NCBI GenBank assembly: GCA_009991595.1
Contig: JAACVK010000021.1
Coordinates: 100,048-164,047, forward strand
Direction: 5' to 3'
Length of the DNA: 64,000 nt
DNA from: a bacterium
Lineage (GTDB): Bacteria > Bdellovibrionota > UBA2428
The notes beneath the pieces were generated by a model. That model did not search any database. It was not told where the DNA came from and worked only from the letters and a program-made list of their open reading frames with translations. A program made the translations under genes and the position numbers. Position 1 is the stretch's first letter, and each line of letters begins with the position of its first letter. This document shows positions 29,162-39,653 of the stretch, in pieces.

Positions 29162-30175
29162 CTAGAGCTTCACCCCAACTGCCATACCTTCTCCGGTGGG
29201 AAGAACAATAGAGGCCAACTCTGGATGAACGGCGAGCTGTTGCCAACAAGAAAACATTCCCGAAACCTGATCGGAATTAAAGGAGTGATCTCCATTTTCA
29301 TGTTTAATATTAGGCGCTTGCTTACCAACCTCAAAGTGATTCATGGCGCCCCAAAGATAGGAGTTATCGCAAACAATGAGCCCGCCTGAGCTCAATTTTG
29401 GCACCAACATCTCGACGTAAGCGCCGTAAGAAGCCTTGTCGGCATCAATAAAGACAAAGTCCAAAGGCGCTGAGCCCTCTAAAAACTTGGCCAACTGCTT
29501 CCTAGCATCCCCCTCAATAACCTCAACGCACTGGGAAAGCTCTGCTCTGCGCAAGTTCTCTCGAGCCACCTCAGCATTCTTTGGACTCTTTTCAAAGCTG
29601 TAGAGCTTACCCCCTTTTGACAAGCCACGAGCAATCCATGAGGCCGAATAGCCCCCTAGCGTCCCCACTTCAACAGCGCACTTAGAAGAAACCGATCTCG
29701 CCAATATCTCTAACAAACGCCCCTCAAAAGGCCCGACATTAATTTTAGGAAGACCAGCCTCCTTAGAGGCCTCTACAATGGCTCTTTGAGAAGAACTTTC
29801 GTTTGAGAAATCTTTCTCTATCCTAAGATCCAGCCACGTGGATCGATAATCACTTCGACCTCCCGGCACTTCATCTAAAACCAAATCATAGCCCTTAAAC
29901 TGGGGAGGACCGCAATAGGCCTCTCTCGGCACAGTAGAATTCCCGTGGGCTTTTTTCATTTGGGCAGACTCAATCCATTGATCGAATCCAGCCTTTGTTA
30001 GCCACTCTGTATAAGAAACAAACTCCGTAGAGGAGTCCTCAGCAGGTGCTCTTAAAAAACGAAAGCGCATGAATTCGGGCATCTGCCCTAAGAAAGACTC
30101 TCTCTTTCGCCAGTGTTTCTCAAAAAGGTCGGCAAATTCATTCTTGATTTGAAAGCGATTGGTTGCGATCCACAT
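29162..30175 (-). CDS. Fusion of N-terminal ABM/IsdG-like monooxygenase domain with C-terminal class I O-methyltransferase
   Basis: N-term 'MWIATNRFQIKNEFADLFEKHWRKRESFL..MPEFMRFRFLRA...FVSYTEWLTKAGFDQWIESAQMKKAH'. C-term 'AVEVGTLGGYSASWIARGL...FVFIDADKASYGAYVEMLVPKLSSGGLIVCDN'. Confidence 0.8.
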   Translation of the reverse strand: MWIATNRFQIKNEFADLFEKHWRKRESFLGQMPEFMRFRFLRAPAEDSSTEFVSYTEWLTKAGFDQWIESAQMKKAHGNSTVPREAYCGPPQFKGYDLVLDEVPGGRSDYRSTWLDLRIEKDFSNESSSQRAIVEASKEAGLPKINVGPFEGRLLEILARSVSSKCAVEVGTLGGYSASWIARGLSKGGKLYSFEKSPKNAEVARENLRRAELSQCVEVIEGDARKQLAKFLEGSAPLDFVFIDADKASYGAYVEMLVPKLSSGGLIVCDNSYLWGAMNHFEVGKQAPNIKHENGDHSFNSDQVSGMFSCWQQLAVHPELASIVLPTGEGMAVGVKL

Positions 30176-30203
30176 AATAAACCTCTAAAACTATAGGTAT
30201 CCT

Positions 30204-31202
30204 ATGAGAAAGCCTATCATTTCACAACCCGTGATTATCACCGGAGGAGCCGGTTTTATTGGCTCACAGTTAGCCCTACACCTTCTCAAAGAGGGCGTGA
30301 CGGCCGAAGAATTGCTATTAGTAGACGCCCACGATGCTTTTCAACTTAGACCCTGTTGCGAAGAGCTCCGAAACCGTGGAGTGAATATTGTTGATCCCGA
30401 CGATTTTTTAGAAAATCTTTCTGATTTCTCAAAAGCAAAAGTTATTTTCCACATGGGAGCCAGCTCCAGCACCGAAGAAATGCGCGAAGACTTCCTTAAG
30501 CGAGTGAACATCGATTACTCAAATTCTCTCTGGGACCATTGCACTAAAAACTCTATTCCATTTTTTTACGCAAGCTCGGCCGCTACCTATGGGGATGGAA
30601 GCCTAGGCTTTGACGACAACCCAAACCAATTCCATAAGCTTTTCCCCTTAAACCCCTATGGCCGAAGCAAACTAGTTTTCGATCAAATGGTCAAAGACAT
30701 GGTGGAAAGCAATTTAACCCCAAAACAATGGGCTGGCTTTCGATTTTTCAATGTTTACGGGCCAGGCGAAGAGCACAAAGGATCCCAAGCAAGCGTTCTT
30801 TGGGTTGCCAAAAAACAACTTCAAGAAAACGGGATCATCAAACTCTTTAAGAGTCATCACCCAGACTTCAAAGACGGTGAACAAAAAAGAGATTTTGTCT
30901 GGGTCGATGACATCACGCAGACCTTGATTGCGTTTTGGAAGAATTCCTACAAAAACGGTATTTACAATTTGGGCACAGGCAAAGCTCGCACTTTTATAGA
31001 CTTAGCTCAAGCTGTTGCAAACGCCCTCAATAAAGAGGCTAAAATTGAGTTCATTCCAACCCCCGAACGCCTCAGGGAACACTATCAATACTTTACTCAA
31101 GCAGATCTAAGTCGCCTCGAACAAAGCGGCTACACTTACAAGCCGCATTCTCTCGAAGAGGGAATCTCTAAGAGCATCGCGGCCATTAAGTCGACAATCT
31201 AG
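30204..31202 (+). CDS. NAD-dependent sugar epimerase, ADP-glyceromanno-heptose 6-epimerase-like
   Basis: 'VIITGGAGFIGSQLALHLL', 'FHMGASSSTEE', 'NPYGRSKLVFDQMV', 'RFFNVYGPGEEHKG', 'RDFVWVDDI'. Confidence 0.85.
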   Translation: MRKPIISQPVIITGGAGFIGSQLALHLLKEGVTAEELLLVDAHDAFQLRPCCEELRNRGVNIVDPDDFLENLSDFSKAKVIFHMGASSSTEEMREDFLKRVNIDYSNSLWDHCTKNSIPFFYASSAATYGDGSLGFDDNPNQFHKLFPLNPYGRSKLVFDQMVKDMVESNLTPKQWAGFRFFNVYGPGEEHKGSQASVLWVAKKQLQENGIIKLFKSHHPDFKDGEQKRDFVWVDDITQTLIAFWKNSYKNGIYNLGTGKARTFIDLAQAVANALNKEAKIEFIPTPERLREHYQYFTQADLSRLEQSGYTYKPHSLEEGISKSIAAIKSTI

Positions 31203-32341
31203 TCACATCCAAGATAGCGATTGATTCCAAGAACAACGCTTTGGGCATACATCATATAAAGACGACTCACTTGATAGTCCGCTACTTTTTGAGAGCCTCG
31301 AAAAAACTGAACGGCTTTATAGCGACTAGAGTCTTCTAATTCTCTATGAAGCAGGTGCCCTACTTTTCCCGTCATAAAAAAGGACTCTGTTAAAAACTTC
31401 GTTGTATTATCCGATCCGACCATTCGGGACATCATCTTTAGAGGACGAGTCAGAGGCATTATTTTTGTCCTCGATAGGGCAAAGGCATCACGGCTTTCAA
31501 ACTTCAACCTTTTGTCTACGGCACTATCGTTTGAGCTTTCTTCTAAGTAATCCGGCAAAATCTCGTCGAAACTCTCAGCCATTTTTCTTGCCGCCACATA
31601 ATCCATACTTCCCAAATGAGCCTCTGGATCTAGAATAATCCAGGAATAGTCGGCATCATCGTAGACACCGCCCGAGTTATTTGAATGGATCGAGACAAAA
31701 AGAGTCTCATCAGGAACGCTTGTTGTTTGTTGAGACCAACCATCTGCACGAGAAGGGTCAAACAGCCGGTGCTTATTCATTGCAAAATTTACTCGATCGA
31801 CTCGATTGAGAACGCTAGAATCCATTTCGCCTTGATTGCTATTGCTATAGCCGGCACGCTGCTCGTAATCCCCAAAAACTCTTTCCCCAGGATGCCGGGT
31901 AAAGCGAATCATAGTGCTTAATTCTCGACGCTCAAGTGCATTCAAATGGCTTCCCTTTAAAATCAGATCATAAACTAGCCACGAGACCAGCTGATTGAGC
32001 TTTCCCTCGTGAATGCGGGGCCTCAAAAACTCCTTCTCCCTAGATTGCTCACTTCGTCTCGCTTCGCTTCGCATCGACAAAGGGGATTCATCGTGTCCGG
32101 AGTCCATCAGAAACAGTTTATAGCCCTTGGCCCTCAAACACTGAGGCGTTATTTTTATGCCATCCAGCGGTCTAGGGTCAAAATTGATCGATTGAGCCTC
32201 AAAAAAGGGATGAGACGACATCGAATAGCTTCTTTGTTGAGAGAGGGCACTCTCGCTTCCCATAAAAGCGCAAAGCAGGAACAGGCCAAAGCTTAAAAAC
32301 CCCAAAGAATTCCCCCCTATAGCCTTATTGTAAAAGCTCAA
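31199..32341 (-). CDS. Secreted N-acetylmuramoyl-L-alanine amidase-like protein
   Basis: Signal-like N-terminus. 'KLFLMDSGHDESPL', 'TLFVSIHSNNSGG' resemble Amidase_3 metal-site motifs. Confidence 0.55.
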   Translation of the reverse strand: MSFYNKAIGGNSLGFLSFGLFLLCAFMGSESALSQQRSYSMSSHPFFEAQSINFDPRPLDGIKITPQCLRAKGYKLFLMDSGHDESPLSMRSEARRSEQSREKEFLRPRIHEGKLNQLVSWLVYDLILKGSHLNALERRELSTMIRFTRHPGERVFGDYEQRAGYSNSNQGEMDSSVLNRVDRVNFAMNKHRLFDPSRADGWSQQTTSVPDETLFVSIHSNNSGGVYDDADYSWIILDPEAHLGSMDYVAARKMAESFDEILPDYLEESSNDSAVDKRLKFESRDAFALSRTKIMPLTRPLKMMSRMVGSDNTTKFLTESFFMTGKVGHLLHRELEDSSRYKAVQFFRGSQKVADYQVSRLYMMYAQSVVLGINRYLGCD

Positions 32342-32419
32342 TTGAATTAAGCTATGCCAACAGCGTCAATTGGACTTTCTGTTGAGAGTCTACCAAAGCT
32401 GGTCTATCACTTGCCCCTC

Positions 32420-33769
32420 ATGAAGGGCGTTTACATACAAACCTACGGATGTCAGATGAATGTGTCTGACTCAGATCGAATGGAAGCTATCTTGGATTCC
32501 ATTCACTATGAAACCGTTAAAACACCTCAAGACGCTGATTTAGTCCTTGTGAACACATGCAGCATCCGAGAAAAAGCTGAAAACAAAATGAGCTCTTTTG
32601 CTCACGAACTTAAAAGCTTAAAAAGCCAAAAGCCGGGCATGTTACTGGGAGTTACCGGGTGTGTTGCCCAACAAGAGAAAGAACAAATCCTTAAAGAGCT
32701 GCCCTTCGTAGACTTGGTCCTGGGACCCGACAACATTGACGAACTCCCTTGGGCTCTAGAAAAGCTTAACGAAGACAAAAGCACCCCCATACTTCGAACT
32801 GAATTCGATCAAGAGTCCCGAGTTTGGGAAAGCAAAACACTCATCAAAAACCCAGGTCCCTCAGAATTTATTTCAGTCATGAAAGGCTGTGACCATTATT
32901 GCAGTTATTGCATTGTTCCCTGGACCCGCGGCAGAGAAAGATCTCGAACCATTGATTCTATCATTGAAGACACCCGCCGCTTAGTGAACAAAGGCGTGCG
33001 AGAGATCACCTTCCTCGGCCAAAACATCAACACTTTTGGAAAGCGCAACAACGAATCCTTACACGAACTCTTTTACAGAGCTCACGAAATAGACGAACTA
33101 CGCCGCATTCGTTTCACAACCTCCCACCCTGGCGACCTTCAAGACGAGCTTATTCAATGCTACGTAGACCTGCCAAAACTATGCAGCTATTTTCACCTGC
33201 CCGTTCAATCTGGTTCAGACAAAATTCTTCGAGCGATGAGACGCTTTTACACAGTTGAGCAATACATGGAAAAGGTAGAGAAACTAAAAAAGGCTCGGCC
33301 TGACATAGCTCTCTCTTCCGACATCATCGTTGGCTTTCCAGGCGAAACAGACGAAGACTTTCGAAAGACTCTTGAAGTCGTCAAAGCCTCTCGATACGAC
33401 AACCTCTACTCTTTTGCCTACTCACCGCGCCCTGGAACCTCGGCCTCTACCCGCAACAACCAAATCTCAGAGCTTGAAAAAAAGAGTCGGCTCATGGAAC
33501 TTCAAAACCTTGCTCGCCAAATCTCTAAAGAGAGTCATCAGCAGTGGGAAGGTCAAAAAATTGAAATCATGTTGGAAGGCCCGAGTAAAAAGAATCCTCA
33601 ATTTTGGACGGGTCGAAGCTCCCAGAACATTCCCGTCCACCTTGCTGCCAAAGCAGGCATGAAACCCGGAGATTTCGTCTTAGTGAATGTTGTAGAGGGC
33701 ACACTCACCCATTTAATGGCAACTTTGACAAATGCGGCGTCCCATAAGCAGCCCGATTTAAGCAACTAA
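32420..33769 (+). CDS. miaB: tRNA-2-methylthio-N6-dimethylallyladenosine synthase
   Basis: 'VYIQTYGCQMNVSDSDRM', radical SAM 'VMKGCDHYCSYCIVPWTRGRERSR', 'DIIVGFPGETDEDF', C-terminal TRAM-like. The ORF extends to 32354. Confidence 0.95.
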   Translation: MKGVYIQTYGCQMNVSDSDRMEAILDSIHYETVKTPQDADLVLVNTCSIREKAENKMSSFAHELKSLKSQKPGMLLGVTGCVAQQEKEQILKELPFVDLVLGPDNIDELPWALEKLNEDKSTPILRTEFDQESRVWESKTLIKNPGPSEFISVMKGCDHYCSYCIVPWTRGRERSRTIDSIIEDTRRLVNKGVREITFLGQNINTFGKRNNESLHELFYRAHEIDELRRIRFTTSHPGDLQDELIQCYVDLPKLCSYFHLPVQSGSDKILRAMRRFYTVEQYMEKVEKLKKARPDIALSSDIIVGFPGETDEDFRKTLEVVKASRYDNLYSFAYSPRPGTSASTRNNQISELEKKSRLMELQNLARQISKESHQQWEGQKIEIMLEGPSKKNPQFWTGRSSQNIPVHLAAKAGMKPGDFVLVNVVEGTLTHLMATLTNAASHKQPDLSN

Positions 33770-33831
33770 ATAAGTTCTGACATGAGTCTAGTTGCAGTTT
33801 GATGCCTTTGTGCCCCATAATCTTTTTTATT

Positions 33832-34191
33832 ATGAAAAACTTTAGCAAGATCATCACCTTAGTCACATTAACCCTAATCCTTTCTGCCTGCTCATCAGAA
33901 AGCACAAAAAAAGAAATGAAAGACACCGCTGACAAGCCCGTGAGCAAAGAAGTGGACAAAATGGAGTCGCACAAGCAATCAGCGACTGCGAAAGGCAAGC
34001 GCACGTGCACGAACAAAAAAGATGTTCGCCACATTGAAGTTGTAGAAAAAGATGGCGGTTGTGCAGTGAACTACACCAAGTTTGGCACAAGCAATGAAAT
34101 TGCTAGCGCCGCTAAAGACATGGGCCATTGCGACCGCGTCTCTGAAAAGATTCAGGTCAACTTAGTTGAATCTGGCTTTATGTGCGAATAG
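33832..34191 (+). CDS. Small lipoprotein, hypothetical
   Basis: MKNFSKIITLVTLTLILSACSS lipobox. Confidence 0.75.
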   Translation: MKNFSKIITLVTLTLILSACSSESTKKEMKDTADKPVSKEVDKMESHKQSATAKGKRTCTNKKDVRHIEVVEKDGGCAVNYTKFGTSNEIASAAKDMGHCDRVSEKIQVNLVESGFMCE

Positions 34192-34218
34192 TCCGTTTTT
34201 AATTTTTGTTAGATATAG

Positions 34219-34264
34219 AGGGCGGTGTTTGTATGGGTAAGTCGACTCAAACAAACACCGCCCT
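34219..34264. terminator. Strong hairpin, likely terminator
   Basis: agggcggtgtttgt (34219-34232) / acaaacaccgccct (34251-34264), followed by a short T run. Confidence 0.7.
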
Positions 34265-34363
34265 TTCTGCTTTGTAAAGCAGCAAATTCACCGCGGCATC
34301 TAACCAATCATTGACCTTAACTCGGTGGCACCGATTCCAATTTTAAAATATTCTGACAAGACA

Positions 34364-35452
34364 ATGCAAATCTTAAAGAAGACTCAACAACAATCTATAC
34401 TTCTATTCCTAAGCATCTTGTTGGCCAACAGTAATGTCCGAGCCGGGCTGTTTGAGATTCCGGCAGAAAATCGTGACTATGGCTCTCTTCCGGAAAGTCT
34501 TCACGATGAAGCAGATCTACTCTTCGATGCCCTGGAGGACAAAATTAACTCCGATTTACCAAGCACTACTAACGCAGGAAAATACGTAAAAAATGTTTCA
34601 AACGCTTCAGTGCTTTCTGGAACCGGCTCGGGGACCGATTACGCCTCACCCTTTAGTCTAGGGTTGCTTGGCTTCCAATCGAGCGTTGGCGTCGATCTAG
34701 GCGACACAAAATTAAGTAAAATTTCCGAAGAGCCTGAGAGAACAGGGGGATTCGCTCCACAATTTGCAATCACCGCTGGATTGAACTTAGAGGCTCTAAA
34801 ACTTGCTACCTTGGGAGCCATAGACCTCAATAAAGTGAAAGTTTATCTTCATTATTTTAAAAAGACTTTTAAACAAGATGAACTCAGCCTTGAAGCCAAG
34901 TCCTGGGGGCTTCACGCACAATATAAATACATAGATCCGGTCTCTCTTGCTCGCCTCGTTCGATGGCACGGAATTGATTTCACAACCGGCTATCGATACA
35001 ACTCAATTGAAGGCGGCACAGACATCGCCCTTAGTAAAAATAGCGTAAAGAATATAGATGGGTTTGGCGAGACAACCCTTAGTTTCTCGGGATTAGCAGA
35101 CATCAATCTAGATATAGCCACCCACACCATTCCTCTAGAAGTCTCTAGTGCGATTCGAGTCCTGTATTCAATCTTCGCCTATGGCGGCGCAGGAGCCGAT
35201 GTATCATTTGGAAAATCTAGGGCGAGTGGGTCACTTTCTAACTCAAGTGTTACTGCCTCTGGTGGAGCTGGAACAATCTCGGCAACGGGCACTCTTGATA
35301 TAGCAGAAACAAAAAAACCACAGTTAGCTAGCCTCAAATATTTTGTTGGTGGCGGAGTTGAGATGGGAGTTCTTTCTGTCTACGCGCAATGGCACCAATC
35401 CTTAACCAACGACACCTTAGGCTTCGCTCTAGGTGTCAAAGGCTTTTGGTAG
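34364..35452 (+). CDS. Secreted/outer-membrane hypothetical protein
   Basis: Signal-like MQILKKTQQQSILLFLSILLANSNVRAG. Alternating beta-strand pattern and C-terminal 'FALGVKGFW'. Confidence 0.65.
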   Translation: MQILKKTQQQSILLFLSILLANSNVRAGLFEIPAENRDYGSLPESLHDEADLLFDALEDKINSDLPSTTNAGKYVKNVSNASVLSGTGSGTDYASPFSLGLLGFQSSVGVDLGDTKLSKISEEPERTGGFAPQFAITAGLNLEALKLATLGAIDLNKVKVYLHYFKKTFKQDELSLEAKSWGLHAQYKYIDPVSLARLVRWHGIDFTTGYRYNSIEGGTDIALSKNSVKNIDGFGETTLSFSGLADINLDIATHTIPLEVSSAIRVLYSIFAYGGAGADVSFGKSRASGSLSNSSVTASGGAGTISATGTLDIAETKKPQLASLKYFVGGGVEMGVLSVYAQWHQSLTNDTLGFALGVKGFW

Positions 35453-35494
35453 AATCAACTTGCTGCACATTTCATAGTTGGCTAGGGTGCCAAA

Positions 35495-36112
35495 ATGGAA
35501 ACATTCATTGGCAACTTATCATGGCGCTACGCGACTAAACTTTTTGATGATTCAAAGAAACTCTCTGAAGATCAAAAAGAAAAACTTTTTTCATCCATTC
35601 AAGACGCCCCAACCTCTTTTGGGTTGCAGCCTTTTAAAGTTTTTGTAATCGAGGATTCCGAAAGAAAAGCAGCCATCCAAAAGGCTGGTTGGAATCAGCC
35701 TCAATACTCTACCTGCTCTACAATTCTTGCCTTTGTAACAAGCTCAGACGTTAGTAAGCGTATCACTGATTACATTCAACTCGCCTCAGGCGGTAACGCC
35801 GATGTTGCCGAAAAGCTTAAAGGCTACGAATCCATGATGCGTGGCTTTTTAGAAGGCAAAGATGAGGCCTGGCTTCACAACTGGGCGGGTAAGCAAGCCT
35901 ACATCGCCCTTGGCTTTGCTATGGCAGCCTGTGCAGAGCTTAAAATTGACAGCTGTCCCATGGAAGGTTTTTCTCCGGACGAGTTAGACAAGATACTTCA
36001 GCTTCCGAAAAACGAGAAAACGGCCGTGCTTTTAACAGTTGGATTTAGAAGTTCACAGGAACAACCTAAGGGGAAAGTTCGTTTTTCAAAGCAAAGCCTC
36101 TTTCAAAAGTAA
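35495..36112 (+). CDS. Nitroreductase family NAD(P)H oxidoreductase
   Basis: 'RYATKLFDDSKKLSEDQKEKLFSSIQDAPTSFGLQPFKVFVIED', 'AWLHNWAGKQAYIALGFAMAACAELKIDSCPMEGF'. Confidence 0.88.
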   Translation: METFIGNLSWRYATKLFDDSKKLSEDQKEKLFSSIQDAPTSFGLQPFKVFVIEDSERKAAIQKAGWNQPQYSTCSTILAFVTSSDVSKRITDYIQLASGGNADVAEKLKGYESMMRGFLEGKDEAWLHNWAGKQAYIALGFAMAACAELKIDSCPMEGFSPDELDKILQLPKNEKTAVLLTVGFRSSQEQPKGKVRFSKQSLFQK

Positions 36113-36128
36113 GGGAACAAAACTGCTC

Positions 36129-37226
36129 TTAACTTTGCCTATAACCCTTAAGAGGCAAACCCTTCGTGGGTTGGCAGGGATCAAAATCAGACGCTAAGAC
36201 CGAAACAGAGTCTGACGAGGGCTCTTTTCCCCCACAATGCATACAAAAGGACTTAAACAAGTTTGGATCAATTTTTACGCCTGCCGCTTTAGACATAATG
36301 GCCAAGGCATCTGGGATTGAAACCACTGTGTTGTAGGCACGCTTCGTGGTGATAGCATCAAAAAAATCGCAAATTGCGGTTAAACGAGCCATGCGATGAA
36401 TCTCTTCACCTTTAAGACCTTCTGGATAGCCCGAACCATCAAAACTCTCGTGATGCTCAAAAACAACCCTCTTTAAAACATCCAAATCCACGCCCTTAGG
36501 TGCCTCAAAATCAACCTCGCACAACAATTCCTTCCCAAACCACGGATGTCTTTGAATCTCTGCAAACTCTTGGGGACTCAATTTTTCAGGCTTGTTGATA
36601 ATACTCGTGGAAATTTGAATCTTCCCAATATCGTGCAACATTCCACCAAGCCCAGCTAAGCTCAACTCTTCTTGGCTAGAATCTGGCTTTAAAAATCGCT
36701 GAAAGGCAATGCAATACATAGCCACATTCACAGAGTGATCATAAGTATAAAAGTCATGAAAGCTCAAACGAGCAATGTGTGCTTGAAGCGCATCAATCGA
36801 ATAGTCTTGAACCAAATCAACCATAACCGCTACAGCGTCCTGACATTTCTTTACCGACTGAGTTAGCAGCTCTGTGCTGAACTTCTTATTAGGTTCAAAA
36901 AGCTGATCCAAATATTCAATTGCAGAACTTTTAATGATCTCTGACTTCTTTTCTTCGCTGATATCATTCCCGGAGATAAGTCCACTAAGAAACAGGTGCC
37001 GTTGCTCTTCTAATACGTAAAGCCTTCCATACTTTTCCTGGATTTCGTTTAAATCATCAACCTCAAACACTTCCCCTATTGGGAAAACCTTCATAAATTT
37101 ATTAGAGGATCCGTCCCCGGAAAAGTTTGTATACAAGTCAAAACTCATGGGCTCATTCAACGGCACATTCTGCATTGAAATGCTGAACACTTGATCAAAC
37201 TTTTTATTTACAACTGCCTTCTTCAC
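36129..37226 (-). CDS. HD-GYP domain phosphodiesterase
   Basis: 'YDHSVNVAMYCIAF', 'GMLHDIGKIQI', 'HHESFDGSGYPEGLKGEEIHRMARLTAICDFFDAITTKRAY'. Confidence 0.92.
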   Translation of the reverse strand: MKKAVVNKKFDQVFSISMQNVPLNEPMSFDLYTNFSGDGSSNKFMKVFPIGEVFEVDDLNEIQEKYGRLYVLEEQRHLFLSGLISGNDISEEKKSEIIKSSAIEYLDQLFEPNKKFSTELLTQSVKKCQDAVAVMVDLVQDYSIDALQAHIARLSFHDFYTYDHSVNVAMYCIAFQRFLKPDSSQEELSLAGLGGMLHDIGKIQISTSIINKPEKLSPQEFAEIQRHPWFGKELLCEVDFEAPKGVDLDVLKRVVFEHHESFDGSGYPEGLKGEEIHRMARLTAICDFFDAITTKRAYNTVVSIPDALAIMSKAAGVKIDPNLFKSFCMHCGGKEPSSDSVSVLASDFDPCQPTKGLPLKGYRQS

Positions 37227-37342
37227 ACAAACAATTGTATCGGATCAAAGTGGCAAGAACAGGGTTAATGCCGCGCGCCAGACGAATTATCCCCTCTTCT
37301 AAGAAAACTAAGCTAATTAATTGCTATCCTAAAGCTAGATAC

Positions 37343-38590
37343 ATGAAACGACTTAAACTTAGACTTCTTTCCCTGATTATTTTTCTACTGACCTCGTGTC
37401 AAAGTCAGAAAAAGCATTTAAACATTGGCGACCCTACCTTGACGCAAGAAGAGAAAGCCGAACAACTAACAAGAGAAGTAGAAATCGACTCAGGAGTCGT
37501 TCAAATCGAAATTCTTCTAGAAGACAATATAAAAGAAATTTTTCAGAAGAAGCACTCTAACAATAAAGTTGTGCCACCAGATCTACTCAAAGAAGAATAC
37601 GAGTATCTTCTTACAAATCTATTTCGAAATCGAAGATGCTTTCGAGCCACCGGGGAGCAAAAGACTCTCACCAACTTCTTTAAGGATTATCGAATAGCCT
37701 ATACAACCTCAAAAGAGGCCACTCCTATCAAAATTGCCACATCTCGTTTAAGCAACATTTTTTGCACCGAATTCCCTCAAAGTCTTTCCGAAGGAAGCGT
37801 CTTAATTCTAAAAAAGGACTCTCCAAAAAAAGCCTCTATACTTGAATGGTCTACGCAATTTACCCTATCAAACTATGACCTAAACCAGTTAAAGGAAACT
37901 GCTTACCATGAGCTCCCTTCAACCATCTCGTTAGATTTGATAGAAAACGACAAGGAACAGAAGCGGGTCCTTAAAGTCGCCTTGAGCACTCATAACCTTA
38001 AGTATGTGAAGAAGATCCTTAGCAAAAAAAAATTAGCCTACAGTCCAGGAGATCGAAATTACATTTTCAAACTGTTTCAAGACTACGCAATCGCCTCTCG
38101 CGCAAATTGTGACAACAAGATTGCAGAGCACTTGATTATTTCTGGTGCGAGCATTGATGCCATAAATGACACTCGAAGCGAAGGCACATCAATCGCGCTG
38201 GACTGCCCTATGTTTGCCGAATTTCTTTATGTTTGGTCCCCAGCCCATAGAGAACAAATCGTGCATCATGTCAACGAACTCTTTGTAAGCATTCTCAACT
38301 CATCAACCCCCAAAACTCCACGCGCCGTTCTCGATGTCAGTAAACTTTATAAAATTATCTTAGAGCGACTCCTATTTGCCTGTCAGTCGGGAGACGAAAG
38401 TCAATGTGTCGTCGCCGAACTGTTTTTTAAAAACTATCAAAACGCACTACCCACCTTGTCCCGATTTGAACAGAATGGAATTCAAACCCAGCGACAAAAA
38501 ATGCAGGGATTATTTGAAGAGCTTCAAAAGCGCAACGCCCCACAACAACCCGCCAAACAGAAGAAAAGCACCCAAAGCATCGCCATATAA
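37343..38590 (+). CDS. Lipoprotein, hypothetical
   Basis: Start at 37343: MKRLKLRLLSLIIFLLTSCQSQ lipobox. Confidence 0.65.
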   Translation: MKRLKLRLLSLIIFLLTSCQSQKKHLNIGDPTLTQEEKAEQLTREVEIDSGVVQIEILLEDNIKEIFQKKHSNNKVVPPDLLKEEYEYLLTNLFRNRRCFRATGEQKTLTNFFKDYRIAYTTSKEATPIKIATSRLSNIFCTEFPQSLSEGSVLILKKDSPKKASILEWSTQFTLSNYDLNQLKETAYHELPSTISLDLIENDKEQKRVLKVALSTHNLKYVKKILSKKKLAYSPGDRNYIFKLFQDYAIASRANCDNKIAEHLIISGASIDAINDTRSEGTSIALDCPMFAEFLYVWSPAHREQIVHHVNELFVSILNSSTPKTPRAVLDVSKLYKIILERLLFACQSGDESQCVVAELFFKNYQNALPTLSRFEQNGIQTQRQKMQGLFEELQKRNAPQQPAKQKKSTQSIAI

Positions 38591-38677
38591 AGACGGCCAG
38601 CTTATGCCATTTGTTTGACTTGAGAAGCAAAAACACTAACACCTTCGCTCGCCAGTTTCGTATTATAATGGCTCTAT

Positions 38678-39544
38678 ATGCACACTCGGCTGAAGTATGT
38701 TTTGATTATCGGACTAGTGAGCCTAGGCCTGCAAACCTGTGAAAATTTTTATAGCTCCTACAATAATGTTAACAGCCGAAAGTATCGCCTGGAGAAAGCT
38801 AGAAACCACATAGACAATGAAGAATTTACAGACGCTATTGCTCAACTTTATCCAGAATGGATTGATGACGTTACAAATGAAGAAGTTGCCTATTATTTTG
38901 CCATTGCTCACGCAGGCAGAGCAGGCCTCAACATCATTGATCTAGTGTCTGAACTCGCAGAGGATCTCAGCTCAAAAACAATCGTCGAAGGAATTAGTGA
39001 GTTTTTTGAAGACGCCGACGATGAGGACATCAGTGACATAAAAGAAGCTATTCGAATCATTGAATTCACGGCTGATGAAGTTAACGATCGCTCTGCCCGC
39101 ATGAATTTTCTAGCTCTCTTTGCAAACTGGGCCCGAATTGGAATTGTTCTTCATCGCTATTCCTATTCAAGCAACACACTTTTAACGAGCAACTTTGATG
39201 CTTGCAAACTAAGCTCAAGCATTGGCTCAGCCCGAACAGGACTACCTGACAACGCTGTCGATGAAATCATGGTTTCAGTTCCCAGGATTGTAGAGCTCGC
39301 GGCCGTCATTTCAGGAACGGGCGATGCCTTTGATGCCCTTTTAGGAAGCTCTTTCTCTGGCCTTGGATCGGCCCCCACTGAGCCCATCCCTTGCTCTGCT
39401 GACTCTGACGCGGTCCTCTGCCTAGCCACACGCTCTTTAATCAACCTGGGTGCTGACGATGGCGGAATTGGCTTAGACACAGGAAATTTTGCTGGCGATA
39501 ATGCAGGCCCTCCCATAGGGACCTGCGATGACACCTACAACTAG
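38678..39544 (+). CDS. Secreted hypothetical protein
   Basis: MHTRLKYVLIIGLVSLGLQTCENFY, lipobox-like Cys. Confidence 0.6.
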   Translation: MHTRLKYVLIIGLVSLGLQTCENFYSSYNNVNSRKYRLEKARNHIDNEEFTDAIAQLYPEWIDDVTNEEVAYYFAIAHAGRAGLNIIDLVSELAEDLSSKTIVEGISEFFEDADDEDISDIKEAIRIIEFTADEVNDRSARMNFLALFANWARIGIVLHRYSYSSNTLLTSNFDACKLSSSIGSARTGLPDNAVDEIMVSVPRIVELAAVISGTGDAFDALLGSSFSGLGSAPTEPIPCSADSDAVLCLATRSLINLGADDGGIGLDTGNFAGDNAGPPIGTCDDTYN

Positions 39545-39653
39545 GAAAAGGCCTCCCCCTAGCGTCAACAAATCTACAAAGAGCCAAAAAGCTGCTTAGT
39601 TCCTGTTTCACCGAAGCTTTAACCTTAGGGAGGAATAAGCAATAATAGAGAAG

